From Streptomyces camponoticapitis (GTDB taxonomy: Bacteria; Actinomycetota; Actinomycetes; Streptomycetales; Streptomycetaceae), in assembly GCF_014646115.1 (NCBI RefSeq), contig NZ_BMMV01000004.1, forward strand, positions 186,001-250,000: a stretch of 64,000 nt of DNA, given 5' to 3'. Numbering within the stretch: position 1 is the first letter of the stretch; the number at the start of each line of letters is the position of its first letter. The notes beneath the pieces were generated by a model. It saw nothing but the letters and a program-made list of their open reading frames with translations, ran no database searches and was not told the origin of the DNA. The position numbers and the translations under genes are program-made. This document shows, in pieces, positions 25,164 through 33,508 of the stretch.

Positions 25164-26080
25164 GCCGCCGCCCCCGCCCCGTACTCCACGCTCTCCGCGG
25201 TGAGTTCCATGTACGCCTGCTCCAACGAGGCCGAGACCGTGCGCAGTTCATGCAGCCGCACGCCCAGGGCGTGGGCGGCATCGCCCACCTCCCCGGCGGT
25301 CCGGCCCCTCACGACCAGCTCCGTGCCGCCGCCCGGCTCCACCTCCGCGCCGTTGCGGACAAGCTGACCCGCCAGCGCGCGGCGGTCCTCGGCGTTCGGG
25401 ACTCCCACCCGCACCGCGGTCGGCGAGCTGCCGGCCAGGAACTCCGGCATCGCCGTGTCCGCGAGCAGCTTTCCCCTTCCGACGACGACGAGTTGATCGG
25501 CCGTCAGCTGCATCTCGCTCATGAGATGGCTGGAGAGGAAGAGTGTGCGGCCCTCGGCGGCCAGCGAGCGCACCAACTCGCGTACCCAGCGCACCCCGTC
25601 CGGATCGAGACCGTTGACGGGCTCGTCGAAGACGAGGACGCCCGGGTCGCCGAGCAGCGCGCCCGCGACGCCGAGCCGCTGGTACATGCCCAGCGAGAAC
25701 TCGCCGGCGCGCTTGCGGGCCACCGACATGAGCCCCACCAGCTCCAGGACCTCGTCCACCCGGCTCACCGCGATGCCGTTGCTGCGGGCCTGCGCCGTCA
25801 GATGGCCCCGCGCGGAGCGCGCGGGGTGCAGCGCCTTCGCGTCCAGCAGCGCGCCCACCTCGCGTACCGGATGACGCAGCGCGGCGTACGGCCTGCCGTC
25901 GATGAGCGCCGTGCCCCCGGTCGGGTGGTCCAGCCCGAGGATCATGCGCATGGTGGTCGACTTGCCGGCCCCGTTCGGGCCGAGGAAGCCGGTCACCCGG
26001 CCCGCCTCGATGTCGAGCGTCAGTCCGTCCACGGCGAGGGTGTCGCCGTAGCGCTTTGTCAGCCCTCTCAGGGTGATCAT
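25160..26080 (-). CDS. ABC-2 type exporter ATP-binding protein
   Basis: This 306-residue ATPase has Walker [10 protein letters not shown], the signature [10 protein letters not shown] (a degenerate LSGGQ) and Walker [18 protein letters not shown]-terminal ~80-residue extension is typical of CcmA/DrrA-type exporter ATPases. The ATG at 26080 starts [12 protein letters not shown], the usual N-terminus. It is translated with the permease and is divergent from the response regulator across 146 bp that contain an inverted repeat. Confidence 0.92.
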   Translation of the reverse strand: MITLRGLTKRYGDTLAVDGLTLDIEAGRVTGFLGPNGAGKSTTMRMILGLDHPTGGTALIDGRPYAALRHPVREVGALLDAKALHPARSARGHLTAQARSNGIAVSRVDEVLELVGLMSVARKRAGEFSLGMYQRLGVAGALLGDPGVLVFDEPVNGLDPDGVRWVRELVRSLAAEGRTLFLSSHLMSEMQLTADQLVVVGRGKLLADTAMPEFLAGSSPTAVRVGVPNAEDRRALAGQLVRNGAEVEPGGGTELVVRGRTAGEVGDAAHALGVRLHELRTVSASLEQAYMELTAESVEYGAGAAA

Positions 26081-26156
26081 GTGCTGTTTCCCGTCCTTCC
26101 GGTTCGCTTCCTGCCCTGTGGACGGTAGGAAGGGCTCCGGTGGCGGCACATCGGCC

Positions 26157-26170
26157 GTTCGTCAGCGAAC
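26157..26170. promoter_or_regulatory. Inverted repeat GTTCG-TCAG-CGAAC
   Basis: GTTCG (26157-26161) and CGAAC (26166-26170) flank 4 nt in the ABC exporter/response-regulator intergenic region. The half-sites are the same as at 22659-22677 but with shorter spacing (4 instead of 7 nt). It is a candidate site for the LuxR-type regulator encoded next to it. Confidence 0.4.
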
Positions 26171-26214
26171 ACGCCCCTTACTTTCGTCGGGGACTCCCGC
26201 GCGGGCCGTCTCGG

Positions 26215-26220
26215 TACACT
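26215..26220 (+). promoter_or_regulatory. -10 element for the leaderless response regulator gene
   Basis: TACACT is followed by 6 nt and then the GTG at 26227. It supports that start and a leaderless transcript. Confidence 0.5.
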
Positions 26221-26226
26221 CCGCCC

Positions 26227-26895
26227 GTGGTCAGGGTGCTGGTGGCAGACGACGAGGCGCTGGTCCGCGCCGGGGTGCGCGCGATTCTGGCGCGGGACCC
26301 GGGGATCGAGGTCGTCGCCGAGGCGAGTGACGGGCAGGAGGCCGTCGACGCCGTGCGCCGGCACCGGCCCGATGTGGCCCTGCTGGACATCCAGATGCCG
26401 GGGTTCGACGGGATCGTCGCCGCGGAGCGGATCCACCGTGAGCTGCCCGGCACGGCGGTGGTCATGCTGACGACCTTCGGCGAGGACGCCTTCATCGCCC
26501 GGGCGCTGCGCGGCGGCGCCGACGGATTCCTGCTAAAGGCGGACGACCCGAGGGAACTCCTGGCAGGCGTCCACGCGGTCGCCGCGGGCGGAGCGTATCT
26601 CTCACCGAGGGTGGCGGCCCGCGTCGTGGCGGGGCTGCGGGCCGGCGGTTCGGGCGCGGCGGCGGTCAGACCGCTCACGGAACGGCTGACGGAGCGGGAG
26701 CACGAAGTCCTCGCGCTGGTCGGCTGCGGGCTGTCCAACGCGGAGATCGGTGAGCGTCTGTATCTGGTCGAGGGCACGGTGAAGGCCCATGTCAGCGCGA
26801 TCCTGGCCAAGTTGGCGGTACGCAACCGGGTGGAGGCGGCGATCGCCGCGTACGAGGCGGGCCTGGTCGTCCGGAGTCGCGACGACCGGCCCTAG
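26227..26895 (+). CDS. LuxR/NarL-family response regulator
   Basis: This 222-residue DNA-binding regulator has a receiver domain with ADDE acidic pocket (8-10), phospho-acceptor Asp54 ([12 protein letters not shown]), and a Thr and Lys switch pair ([18 protein letters not shown]). A LuxR HTH follows at about 155-215 ([39 protein letters not shown]). It should be phosphorylated by the kinase at 22678-24354 and probably controls the exporter between them. The GTG at 26227 fits the -10 at 26215. Confidence 0.93.
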   Translation: MVRVLVADDEALVRAGVRAILARDPGIEVVAEASDGQEAVDAVRRHRPDVALLDIQMPGFDGIVAAERIHRELPGTAVVMLTTFGEDAFIARALRGGADGFLLKADDPRELLAGVHAVAAGGAYLSPRVAARVVAGLRAGGSGAAAVRPLTERLTEREHEVLALVGCGLSNAEIGERLYLVEGTVKAHVSAILAKLAVRNRVEAAIAAYEAGLVVRSRDDRP

Positions 26896-27102
26896 GGTCT
26901 GTCGTTTGGATCTTCGGTGGCCCGGAACGCCTGGCACGGCCGGTACGAGCACGATCCTCCGCCTCGCGATGCACCGCACCGGACGCCCCGGGGCCCCGCC
27001 GCGCGGGCGGACGACACCACTTCGGAGACACCTCCCGGACGAATGAGTCCGACCGGGCCGGGCGGCGGTGCCGCCGGACAGGCCGGTCCTGCGGCGGCAC
27101 GG

Positions 27103-28080
27103 TCAGCTCTCCTGAGTGCCGGTCTCGTTGTCGTACGGATCGAAGTACGGGTCCGGGTCGGGGTCGGGGTCGGGGGAAGTGTCGGCCGGCAGGCCGCCTT
27201 CCTGTCCGAAGCGGTCGGCCGTGCCCGTCCCCTGTCCACCGGACCCAGGCGCTCGCCCGGCGTCCGGCTCCCGGGTCGGCTGGTCCCACGGGAGCCCCTG
27301 TGGGGGCAGTTGGGGCTGCGAGTCATCGCCCCTCGGACCACCGATGCCGATGAACGGTGCGGCGATGTAGGTGGCCCGGCGGTATCCGGGAGGTGCGGAG
27401 GCACCGGGCGGCTTTCCGCCGCCGAGGGCCGGCAGTCCGGCGCCGGACACTCCAGCCACGGACGACCCCGACCCGGACGTCCCCCGCTCAGGCTCTCCGG
27501 TCGCCCCGCCCGGAAGGTGGAACCAGGCCAGCCGGTCGTATCCCGCGATACGTACGGCATGGAACATAGGCGGCGAGAGCTGATCGTCGTATTCGTTGTG
27601 TATCAGGCTCCGGTACAGGTCGTCCCAGAGGGCGAACGCCAGATCGGGTTCCTGCCGCGCCTTGAACGCCGACTTGAATTCCGCCGAGTCGAGCAGCCGG
27701 GTGGTGGCGACCACACCGTCGCCGGCATAGCCGCCCGCGGTCATGTGGACATTGTCCACCGCCGCCGCGGCACGCAGCCTTAGCCGGTGCTCGGCCGTCC
27801 TGCCGCCGTTGTCCCTGCGCAGGGCCCTCTTCAACTCCCGTACCAGGGAAGGGATCACCCGCGTCTCCACGATTCCCGGCGGCAGGATCAGCAGCTCGCC
27901 GTCGCCCTGGCCCTGTCTGGCGCAGGCGTCCCGGTCGATGCCCGCCGCCTCGCACGACTCCTCAAGGATCGCCAACAGCCGGTCCTGGTCACGTATTTGG
28001 TCCGGCACCGTACGACGGGTCGAACCCTCGGTGTCGACCGCGAACGAGAGGCGGCGTACACCACCGTACTTATTTGTCAT
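27103..28080 (-). CDS. Degenerate class III nucleotide-cyclase-like protein
   Basis: This 325-residue protein has an N-terminal domain (about 8-185) laid out like a class III nucleotide cyclase. FAVDTEGSTRR carries the first metal Asp (Asp16) and QGQGDGELLILPPG carries the second (Asp60). GGYAGDGVVATTRLLDS stands where cyclases have V-N-x-A-A-R-L. The Arg (128) is kept but the catalytic Asn is Val, and the adenine-selecting Lys is not evident. The ~135-residue tail is Pro/Gly-rich and ends in Asp-Pro repeats. Such cyclase-like domains occur in actinobacterial regulatory and conflict loci. It may bind or make a nucleotide signal. It is divergent from the Hsp70 genes. Confidence 0.6.
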   Translation of the reverse strand: MTNKYGGVRRLSFAVDTEGSTRRTVPDQIRDQDRLLAILEESCEAAGIDRDACARQGQGDGELLILPPGIVETRVIPSLVRELKRALRRDNGGRTAEHRLRLRAAAAVDNVHMTAGGYAGDGVVATTRLLDSAEFKSAFKARQEPDLAFALWDDLYRSLIHNEYDDQLSPPMFHAVRIAGYDRLAWFHLPGGATGEPERGTSGSGSSVAGVSGAGLPALGGGKPPGASAPPGYRRATYIAAPFIGIGGPRGDDSQPQLPPQGLPWDQPTREPDAGRAPGSGGQGTGTADRFGQEGGLPADTSPDPDPDPDPYFDPYDNETGTQES

Positions 28081-28265
28081 CAGAACCTCGCTTCACTTGA
28101 GTGGCCGCGGCATTCCGAGCGCCCCGCAGGGGGAGGGACACGGCGAAGGCGGAATCGGGGGGACGGGCCGAACGGCGAGCCGAGTGACGACAACTCTGCC
28201 CGTTCCGCCGCCGGATTTCACCCGGTTCAACTACTTTGTTGTCTCTGTGGAACGGGGGAATGATT

Positions 28266-30542
28266 TTGGCTGACTTGACCGCGCCCGTGCTCTGCGTCGA
28301 CTTCGGTACGAGCACCACGCAGGCGGCCCTGCTGAAGGGCGACGAGGTGCGTCTGCTGCACGACCCGGTCGGCGGGTCGTCCAACTGGCCCTCCGCGGTG
28401 TACGCGGAGGGCGACACGTTACTGGTGGGCCGGGCCGCGGAGAGACGTAAACGCGTCCACCCCGAGCGGTACCGGCACGAGTTCAAACGCGACCTCGGAC
28501 AGGGCGCCCCGATCCGGCTCGGCGGGGTCTCCCGTACGGCCGAGGAACTGCTCACCACCGTGCTGCGCACGCTGCGGGCCGAGGCCGAGCGCCTGTCCGG
28601 ATGGCCTGTGACCGAGGCGCTGCTCACCTTTCCCGCCTCGTACGGGCCGAAGGACCCCCGTCGCGGGGCCATGCTGGAGGCCGCGGCCCACGCCGGGCTC
28701 GGCGTCGCCGAGCTGCTGCCCGAACCGGTGGCGGCTGCGCTCTCCCCGCCGGCCGGGAAGCCCTTCGCACCCGGAGATCTCATCCTGGTGTACGACTTCG
28801 GCGGCGGAACCTTCGACACCGCGCTCGTACGGGTCGGCGCGGCCGGACACGAAGTGCTCGGGCACGGCGCCCTGGAGGACTGCGGGGGGCGCGACCTGGA
28901 CGCGCGGGTCGCGGAGGAGCTCCAGAGGAAGTTCGCCGGTGTCCGCCCACCCACCACCGGCGGGACCACCCCCGAGGCGATGCTCAGGGCTCAACTGGAT
29001 CTGAACGACCTCTCGCTGGAGCTCAAGGAGCAGCTCAGCAGCGGGGAGAACGCGGAGGAGTTCACCCGTACCGACATCCAGGTCACCCTCGACCGTAAGA
29101 CCCTCACCGGCCTGGCCACCCCGCTCCTCGACAGGACGATCGACCGCTGCGGCAACCTGATCAGGGCGGCGAAGTGTGACGTCAGCCAGATAACGGCCGT
29201 GCTGACGGTCGGCGGCACGTGTCGTAGCCCCGTCGTCACCGACCACCTCACCCGCCACTTCGGTGCGCCGATCCGGCAGCCGGAGAACGCCCAGCACGCG
29301 GTGGTCCTCGGGGCGGCGGTATGGGCGCGGGCCACACCCGCACGCGTCATCCGGCCGGCCCGTCCCGCCCCGGGCATCACCCCGCTGGCCTGGGAACTGC
29401 CGTCAGGCCGTGCGGAACTCATCCGACAGCAGACGGTCACCGGCGACTCCTTCCGGGCCGGTGACACCCTCGCGCGGATCCGGGACCGGGAGGGCGCCAT
29501 CCACCATCTGATCGCCGACACCTCGGGGACGGTCGTCAACTGGCATGCCCAGGTCCGGCACACCGTGCATTCGGGCGACTGGATCGTCACCACCGCCGCC
29601 GGCGCGTCAGGAGCCGGATCCACCGCCTCCCCTCAACTGCCCGCCGAACCGCCTCTGATGGAGTGGCGCGCGCACCAGGCTCCCGTGGGGGCGGTCGCCT
29701 TCAGCCCCGACGGACGGTTCCTGGCGACCGCCGACCACCACGGGACCGTCACCATCCGCAACCTCATCACCGGGGAATCCGCCCCCACGGTCGAACTGGC
29801 CCGTCCCGTGACCGCGTTGGCGGTCGACTCCCGACGCGGTCTGATCGCCGCGGGTCTGGAAGGGGGCGGAATCGAGATCTTCGATTTCGCGGGGGAGACT
29901 CGTCTCCCGTCGGTCGGCACAGAGGACGAGATCGAGACCATGACCTTCGGTGACGCCGGCGCCTGGCTGGCGGCGGCGGACGGGTCCGGGACGCTCGGAT
30001 GGGCCACGGACGACTGGACGGAACTGGCCTCCGAGGAGCTGCGCGGCGACGCGGGCGGGCTGGCGACGCGCGTGGGCGACGCCCTGCTGCTGGGTGACGT
30101 TCGGGCGTTCACCCTGCTCGACACCCTCGGCGACCTGGACGACGGGCTGCTGCCACTGGCTCTGTTCGGCGGGCTGACCGCCGACGGGGGAGGTCCGCTG
30201 GTGGCCGTCACGCCGGGTGGGGTCCTGTCCGCCGGGCACCGTCCGGGCGCGGTGGTCAGGATCGACGCGCGGCACCTCGCGCAGGTGGCCCGGAGCGGCA
30301 GCCGCCTGCTGCTCGCCGGGTACACGGGCGGCGATATCCAGCTCTGGTCCCTGGCCGGCGGTGAGCTGCTCGGCGACCTGGGTGTGTCGGGGGAGGTGCT
30401 GTCCATGGTGTTCAGCCCGGACGGCGGCAGACTGGCGGTGGGCCAGGACGACGGCGCCGTCCTGATCTGGAACCTCACCGACGACGCACCGCCGGTGGCC
30501 CCGGCCGGGGCCATGTGGGCGCCGGGGAGCGGTCCGTCATGA
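28266..30542 (+). CDS. Hsp70-like ATPase fused to a WD40 propeller
   Basis: This 758-residue protein begins with an actin/Hsp70 ATPase domain (1-375). Phosphate loops are VDFGTSTTQAAL (11-22) and VYDFGGGTFDTALV (175-188), and it has LPEPVAAAL and an adenosine loop VGGTCRSPVV. The peptide-binding domain of DnaK is missing. Instead there is a ~65-residue segment resembling a barrel-sandwich fold, then a beta-propeller (about 465-750) with WD repeats such as APVGAVAFSPDGRFLATADH. The TTG at 28266 is preferred because MADLTAPVLCVDFGTS aligns with the start of the next gene and GGGGGA is well spaced. The next gene overlaps by 4 nt. Confidence 0.85.
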   Translation: MADLTAPVLCVDFGTSTTQAALLKGDEVRLLHDPVGGSSNWPSAVYAEGDTLLVGRAAERRKRVHPERYRHEFKRDLGQGAPIRLGGVSRTAEELLTTVLRTLRAEAERLSGWPVTEALLTFPASYGPKDPRRGAMLEAAAHAGLGVAELLPEPVAAALSPPAGKPFAPGDLILVYDFGGGTFDTALVRVGAAGHEVLGHGALEDCGGRDLDARVAEELQRKFAGVRPPTTGGTTPEAMLRAQLDLNDLSLELKEQLSSGENAEEFTRTDIQVTLDRKTLTGLATPLLDRTIDRCGNLIRAAKCDVSQITAVLTVGGTCRSPVVTDHLTRHFGAPIRQPENAQHAVVLGAAVWARATPARVIRPARPAPGITPLAWELPSGRAELIRQQTVTGDSFRAGDTLARIRDREGAIHHLIADTSGTVVNWHAQVRHTVHSGDWIVTTAAGASGAGSTASPQLPAEPPLMEWRAHQAPVGAVAFSPDGRFLATADHHGTVTIRNLITGESAPTVELARPVTALAVDSRRGLIAAGLEGGGIEIFDFAGETRLPSVGTEDEIETMTFGDAGAWLAAADGSGTLGWATDDWTELASEELRGDAGGLATRVGDALLLGDVRAFTLLDTLGDLDDGLLPLALFGGLTADGGGPLVAVTPGGVLSAGHRPGAVVRIDARHLAQVARSGSRLLLAGYTGGDIQLWSLAGGELLGDLGVSGEVLSMVFSPDGGRLAVGQDDGAVLIWNLTDDAPPVAPAGAMWAPGSGPS

Positions 30543-31918
30543 CGGAACCGACAGATCCCGTGCTCGCCGTCGACTTCGGTACCTCGGGCACGTGCGCCAC
30601 CCTGGCCGACGGCTCCCGCACCCGGCAACTGCGGGAGCCCGCGAGCGGCGACTGGTCGTGGCCCTCGGCCGTGTTCATCGACGGGAACCTCCCCCGGGTC
30701 GGCACCCTCGCCGTCACCCACAAACGCCTCGCCCCGGCCGACCACCGCGACGAACTGAAGCGCTACCTGGGGCAGGACACGCCCCTGCGGCTCGCCGGGC
30801 GCGGCTACCGGCCCACCGTGCTCGTCACGGCCCTGCTCCAGTCCGTACGGGCGGAGGCCGAGCGGGTGAACGGCGGCCCGCTCGCGCGGGCCGTCCTGAC
30901 CGTCCCCGCCTCCTACGGCCCCGGAGACATCCGTCTGACGGACCTTCTCGCCGCCGCCCGCGCGGCCGGAATCCCCGCCCCCGAGGTGGTGCCCGAACCG
31001 GTCGCCGCGGCCTTCGCCCCGCTGGCGGGCGGCCCCCTGCCGCCCGGAACCACCGTCCTCGTCCACGACTTCGGCGGCGGCACTTTCGACACCGCGGTCG
31101 TCACCATCGAGGAGGACGGCCATCAGGTGCTCGGCCACGCCACCCTCGACGACTGCGGTGGGCGCGACATCGACGCGGCCGTCGTCCGGTATCTGCGCGA
31201 TGCCGGCGGCGAGGACCTGCGGCGGCTCCTCGACGGCCCGGACGAGGCCGCCGACCGCGCCCGGATGGATCTGCGGGACTTCGCCCAGCGGCTCAAGCAC
31301 CGGCTGGGCGCGGAGACGACCGCGACGGACGTGTTCACCCCCGCCGAGGTACGGCTGACCCTCGACCGCCAACGGCTCGACACCCTTATCAGGCCCCTGC
31401 TTGAGCAGACCACCGACCGGTGCGCCGAACTGCTCCGCACCGTCCGGTCGGAGCACGCGACGACGCGTCCGGAGGCACACCCGCCTGTGGTGTCCGCGGT
31501 GGTGGCGGTGGGCGGGTGCAGCCGCCTGCCGGGGGTGCCCGAACACCTCGCCCGCACCCTGCGGCTGCCGGTCCGTCAGGCCGAGGACCCACAGACGGCC
31601 GTGTCGCAGGGAGCCGCCGCCTGGGCCTTGCGGGGAACCGCCGGGCGAGCCGCGCGCAGGACACCGTCCCTCGGCCCGGCCCAGGACCGCACCCCGCTCT
31701 CCTGGGCGCTGCCTCCGGGGGCGTCGACGCTGCTGTCCTGGCGGGTGCCGCAGGGCGGCCGGTTCACGGCCGGCGAGGTGCTGGCCCAGGTCCGCGCACC
31801 GGACGGATCTCTCCTCGACCTCACGGTCACCCGCGCCGGAACGGTCACCCGTTTCCACGCCGGGGTCGGCGACCAGATCCTCAGCGGGGACTGGCTGGTG
31901 ACGACGACAGCCGGGTGA
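30539..31918 (+). CDS. Hsp70-like ATPase without substrate-binding domain
   Basis: This 459-residue paralogue of the upstream protein opens TEPTDPVLAVDFGTSGTCAT and has VHDFGGGTFDTAVV, PEPVAAAFAPLAGG and VGGCSRLPGVPEHL. It also ends with the barrel-sandwich-like segment (FTAGEVLAQVRAPDG ... ILSGDWLVTTTAG) but lacks the propeller. The ATG overlaps the stop of the first Hsp70 gene (ATGA). The stop is 18 bp from the end of the convergent dynamin operon. Hsp70-like genes next to dynamin-like genes are also known around actinobacterial ini loci. A chaperone or switch role for the dynamins is inference. Confidence 0.87.
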   Translation: MTEPTDPVLAVDFGTSGTCATLADGSRTRQLREPASGDWSWPSAVFIDGNLPRVGTLAVTHKRLAPADHRDELKRYLGQDTPLRLAGRGYRPTVLVTALLQSVRAEAERVNGGPLARAVLTVPASYGPGDIRLTDLLAAARAAGIPAPEVVPEPVAAAFAPLAGGPLPPGTTVLVHDFGGGTFDTAVVTIEEDGHQVLGHATLDDCGGRDIDAAVVRYLRDAGGEDLRRLLDGPDEAADRARMDLRDFAQRLKHRLGAETTATDVFTPAEVRLTLDRQRLDTLIRPLLEQTTDRCAELLRTVRSEHATTRPEAHPPVVSAVVAVGGCSRLPGVPEHLARTLRLPVRQAEDPQTAVSQGAAAWALRGTAGRAARRTPSLGPAQDRTPLSWALPPGASTLLSWRVPQGGRFTAGEVLAQVRAPDGSLLDLTVTRAGTVTRFHAGVGDQILSGDWLVTTTAG

Positions 31919-31936
31919 CCCCGCCAAGCCGGCCGC

Positions 31937-33508
31937 TCAGCCCGGCCGGTTGACGCCGCCGGGCCCGTCCAGTTCCGCGAGGAGGTACTCGTAGGACCGC
32001 ACCACCACCCGGGCCGCCTCCCGGCTCGGCCCGGACAGGGCGCCGCCCTGCCAGCGCACCAGCCAAGTCGTGTGCCGGAGACCGGCCTGCCGGCGCAGCT
32101 CCTCCACAGGGGTGTCCGGGGGCAGCCCGAGCCGGTCGGCGGGGCGGCGCCCGAACTCGCCCGCACACTGCCGGATCTCATGCGCCTGCGCGTCGCTGAA
32201 GCCCAGAGCCCCGGCGTACAGCCGCCGCAGGGTGTTGAGTTGGGCGAAACCCGGTTCGTCGACGACCAGCGCCTCGATGACGCCGATCGCCTCGTCCAGC
32301 GCCGATCGCTCCCGGGGACCGAGCCCGGCGGCCAGCCGCTCCGGCATGGAGCGCACGCGCTCGGCGGCGGAGTCCAGCTTGAGCAGGGCGGCCCGGTGCC
32401 CGAAGTGACCGGCCAGCCGGTCCCGCAGTGCTTCCATGCCGCTGTCCCGCATGAGATGGGCCCGCAGCTCCGGAACCGTACGCACGTGATCGCGCACCGC
32501 CTCGCAGGCCGAGTGGATGCCGTACGCGCCGAAGCGGGTCCACAGCCGTCGGCGTTCGGCGGCGTCGAGCGGCAGACCGGACCCCTCCGCGCAGAACATC
32601 GACGCCATCGACAGCGCCGCGAAGAGTGTGTCCCGCGATACGCCGGCCAGGGCGTGGAAGCTCGTCAGTGTGTTGTCGTCCAGAGTGCCCGCCGCCTGCC
32701 CTATCAGGCTGCACACCGGGGTGAGTTCGTACAGCCGCTGCTTCATACCGGGTGCCTCGCCCATGGTCCGCTCCGCCAGGGCGCGCCCCCGCTCCAGAGG
32801 GTGCGGGCCGCCTGGCTGCCACAGATGCTCACACTTGGTGAGGACTCCCAGAGTGGTCAGCGGGGTGGACATGGCGAATCCCGGGCCGAGGAAGTGCGCG
32901 AGCAGGTCCGCGTCCACCGTCGAGGGCCCCCGGATCGAGAGGACCAGGATCAACGCGTCCGCCGCCGAGGCGTGGCGCAGCGTCGACCGGTCGAGTTCGT
33001 CGGCGTCGATGCCGAGGAAGTCGAAGGTGTTGCGCGAGTCCTCGACGTACCGGGAGTCCAGCCCGGGTGTGTCGATCAGCTCGAACTTCTTCAGATACGG
33101 CGCGCCGATCTCGGCGACGATCTCCGAGATCCCCCGCAGTTCCCCGGCGTACTCCTCGCGCCGGACCGTCAGCGATTCGAGCCGGTCCAGGCTGGTGGTG
33201 ACCGGTGGCCGGCCGTCCTTGTAGTGGATCGTGAGGCCCGGTGTGTCACCGTGCCGCAGGCGGTTGACGTTGAAGGTCAGCTCCTGCGAGCCGGTGGCGA
33301 CCCGCTCCTCACCGATGAGCGCGTTCACGAGCGTCGATTTCCCGGTGCTGATACGGCCCACCACCGCCACCCTCATCAGCCCGGCAGCCCGGTCCCTCTC
33401 GGCCTCCAGCGCTTGGCGCAGCAGGGCTGTGCGGTGGCCTCCGTCGGCCAGCGACGTGAGGGCGGCGGCGAAGGCGGCCGCGACCCGTCTCTCCAGATCG
33501 TCCGCCAC
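31937..33508 (-). CDS. Dynamin-like GTPase 1 (GRISTGKST type)
   Basis: This 523-residue large GTPase has G1 GRISTGKST (51-59), a G2-region Thr, G3 DTPGLDS and G4-like TKCEHLW, followed by a helical region. It is most similar to the protein at 35636-37267, sharing LTFNVNRLRHGD, IHYKDG, IDTPGLDS and related segments. This marks it as one member of a duplicated pair. The GTG start at 33508 overlaps the upstream TAG. No transmembrane segment is evident, so it probably acts with its larger neighbour. Bacterial dynamin-like proteins usually work as heterotypic pairs on membranes. Confidence 0.87.
   Translation of the reverse strand: MADDLERRVAAAFAAALTSLADGGHRTALLRQALEAERDRAAGLMRVAVVGRISTGKSTLVNALIGEERVATGSQELTFNVNRLRHGDTPGLTIHYKDGRPPVTTSLDRLESLTVRREEYAGELRGISEIVAEIGAPYLKKFELIDTPGLDSRYVEDSRNTFDFLGIDADELDRSTLRHASAADALILVLSIRGPSTVDADLLAHFLGPGFAMSTPLTTLGVLTKCEHLWQPGGPHPLERGRALAERTMGEAPGMKQRLYELTPVCSLIGQAAGTLDDNTLTSFHALAGVSRDTLFAALSMASMFCAEGSGLPLDAAERRRLWTRFGAYGIHSACEAVRDHVRTVPELRAHLMRDSGMEALRDRLAGHFGHRAALLKLDSAAERVRSMPERLAAGLGPRERSALDEAIGVIEALVVDEPGFAQLNTLRRLYAGALGFSDAQAHEIRQCAGEFGRRPADRLGLPPDTPVEELRRQAGLRHTTWLVRWQGGALSGPSREAARVVVRSYEYLLAELDGPGGVNRPG

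Noticed and set aside
27147..27176. Tandem gggtcg-like hexamers
   Set aside because: They encode the Asp-Pro run at the C-terminus of the cyclase-like protein and are explained as coding low complexity, not a CRISPR or regulatory repeat.
29633..31927. 764-codon minus-strand frame through both Hsp70 genes
   Set aside because: The plus-strand proteins have all Hsp70 ATP motifs and a coupled start/stop. The antisense frame shows only low-complexity sequence.
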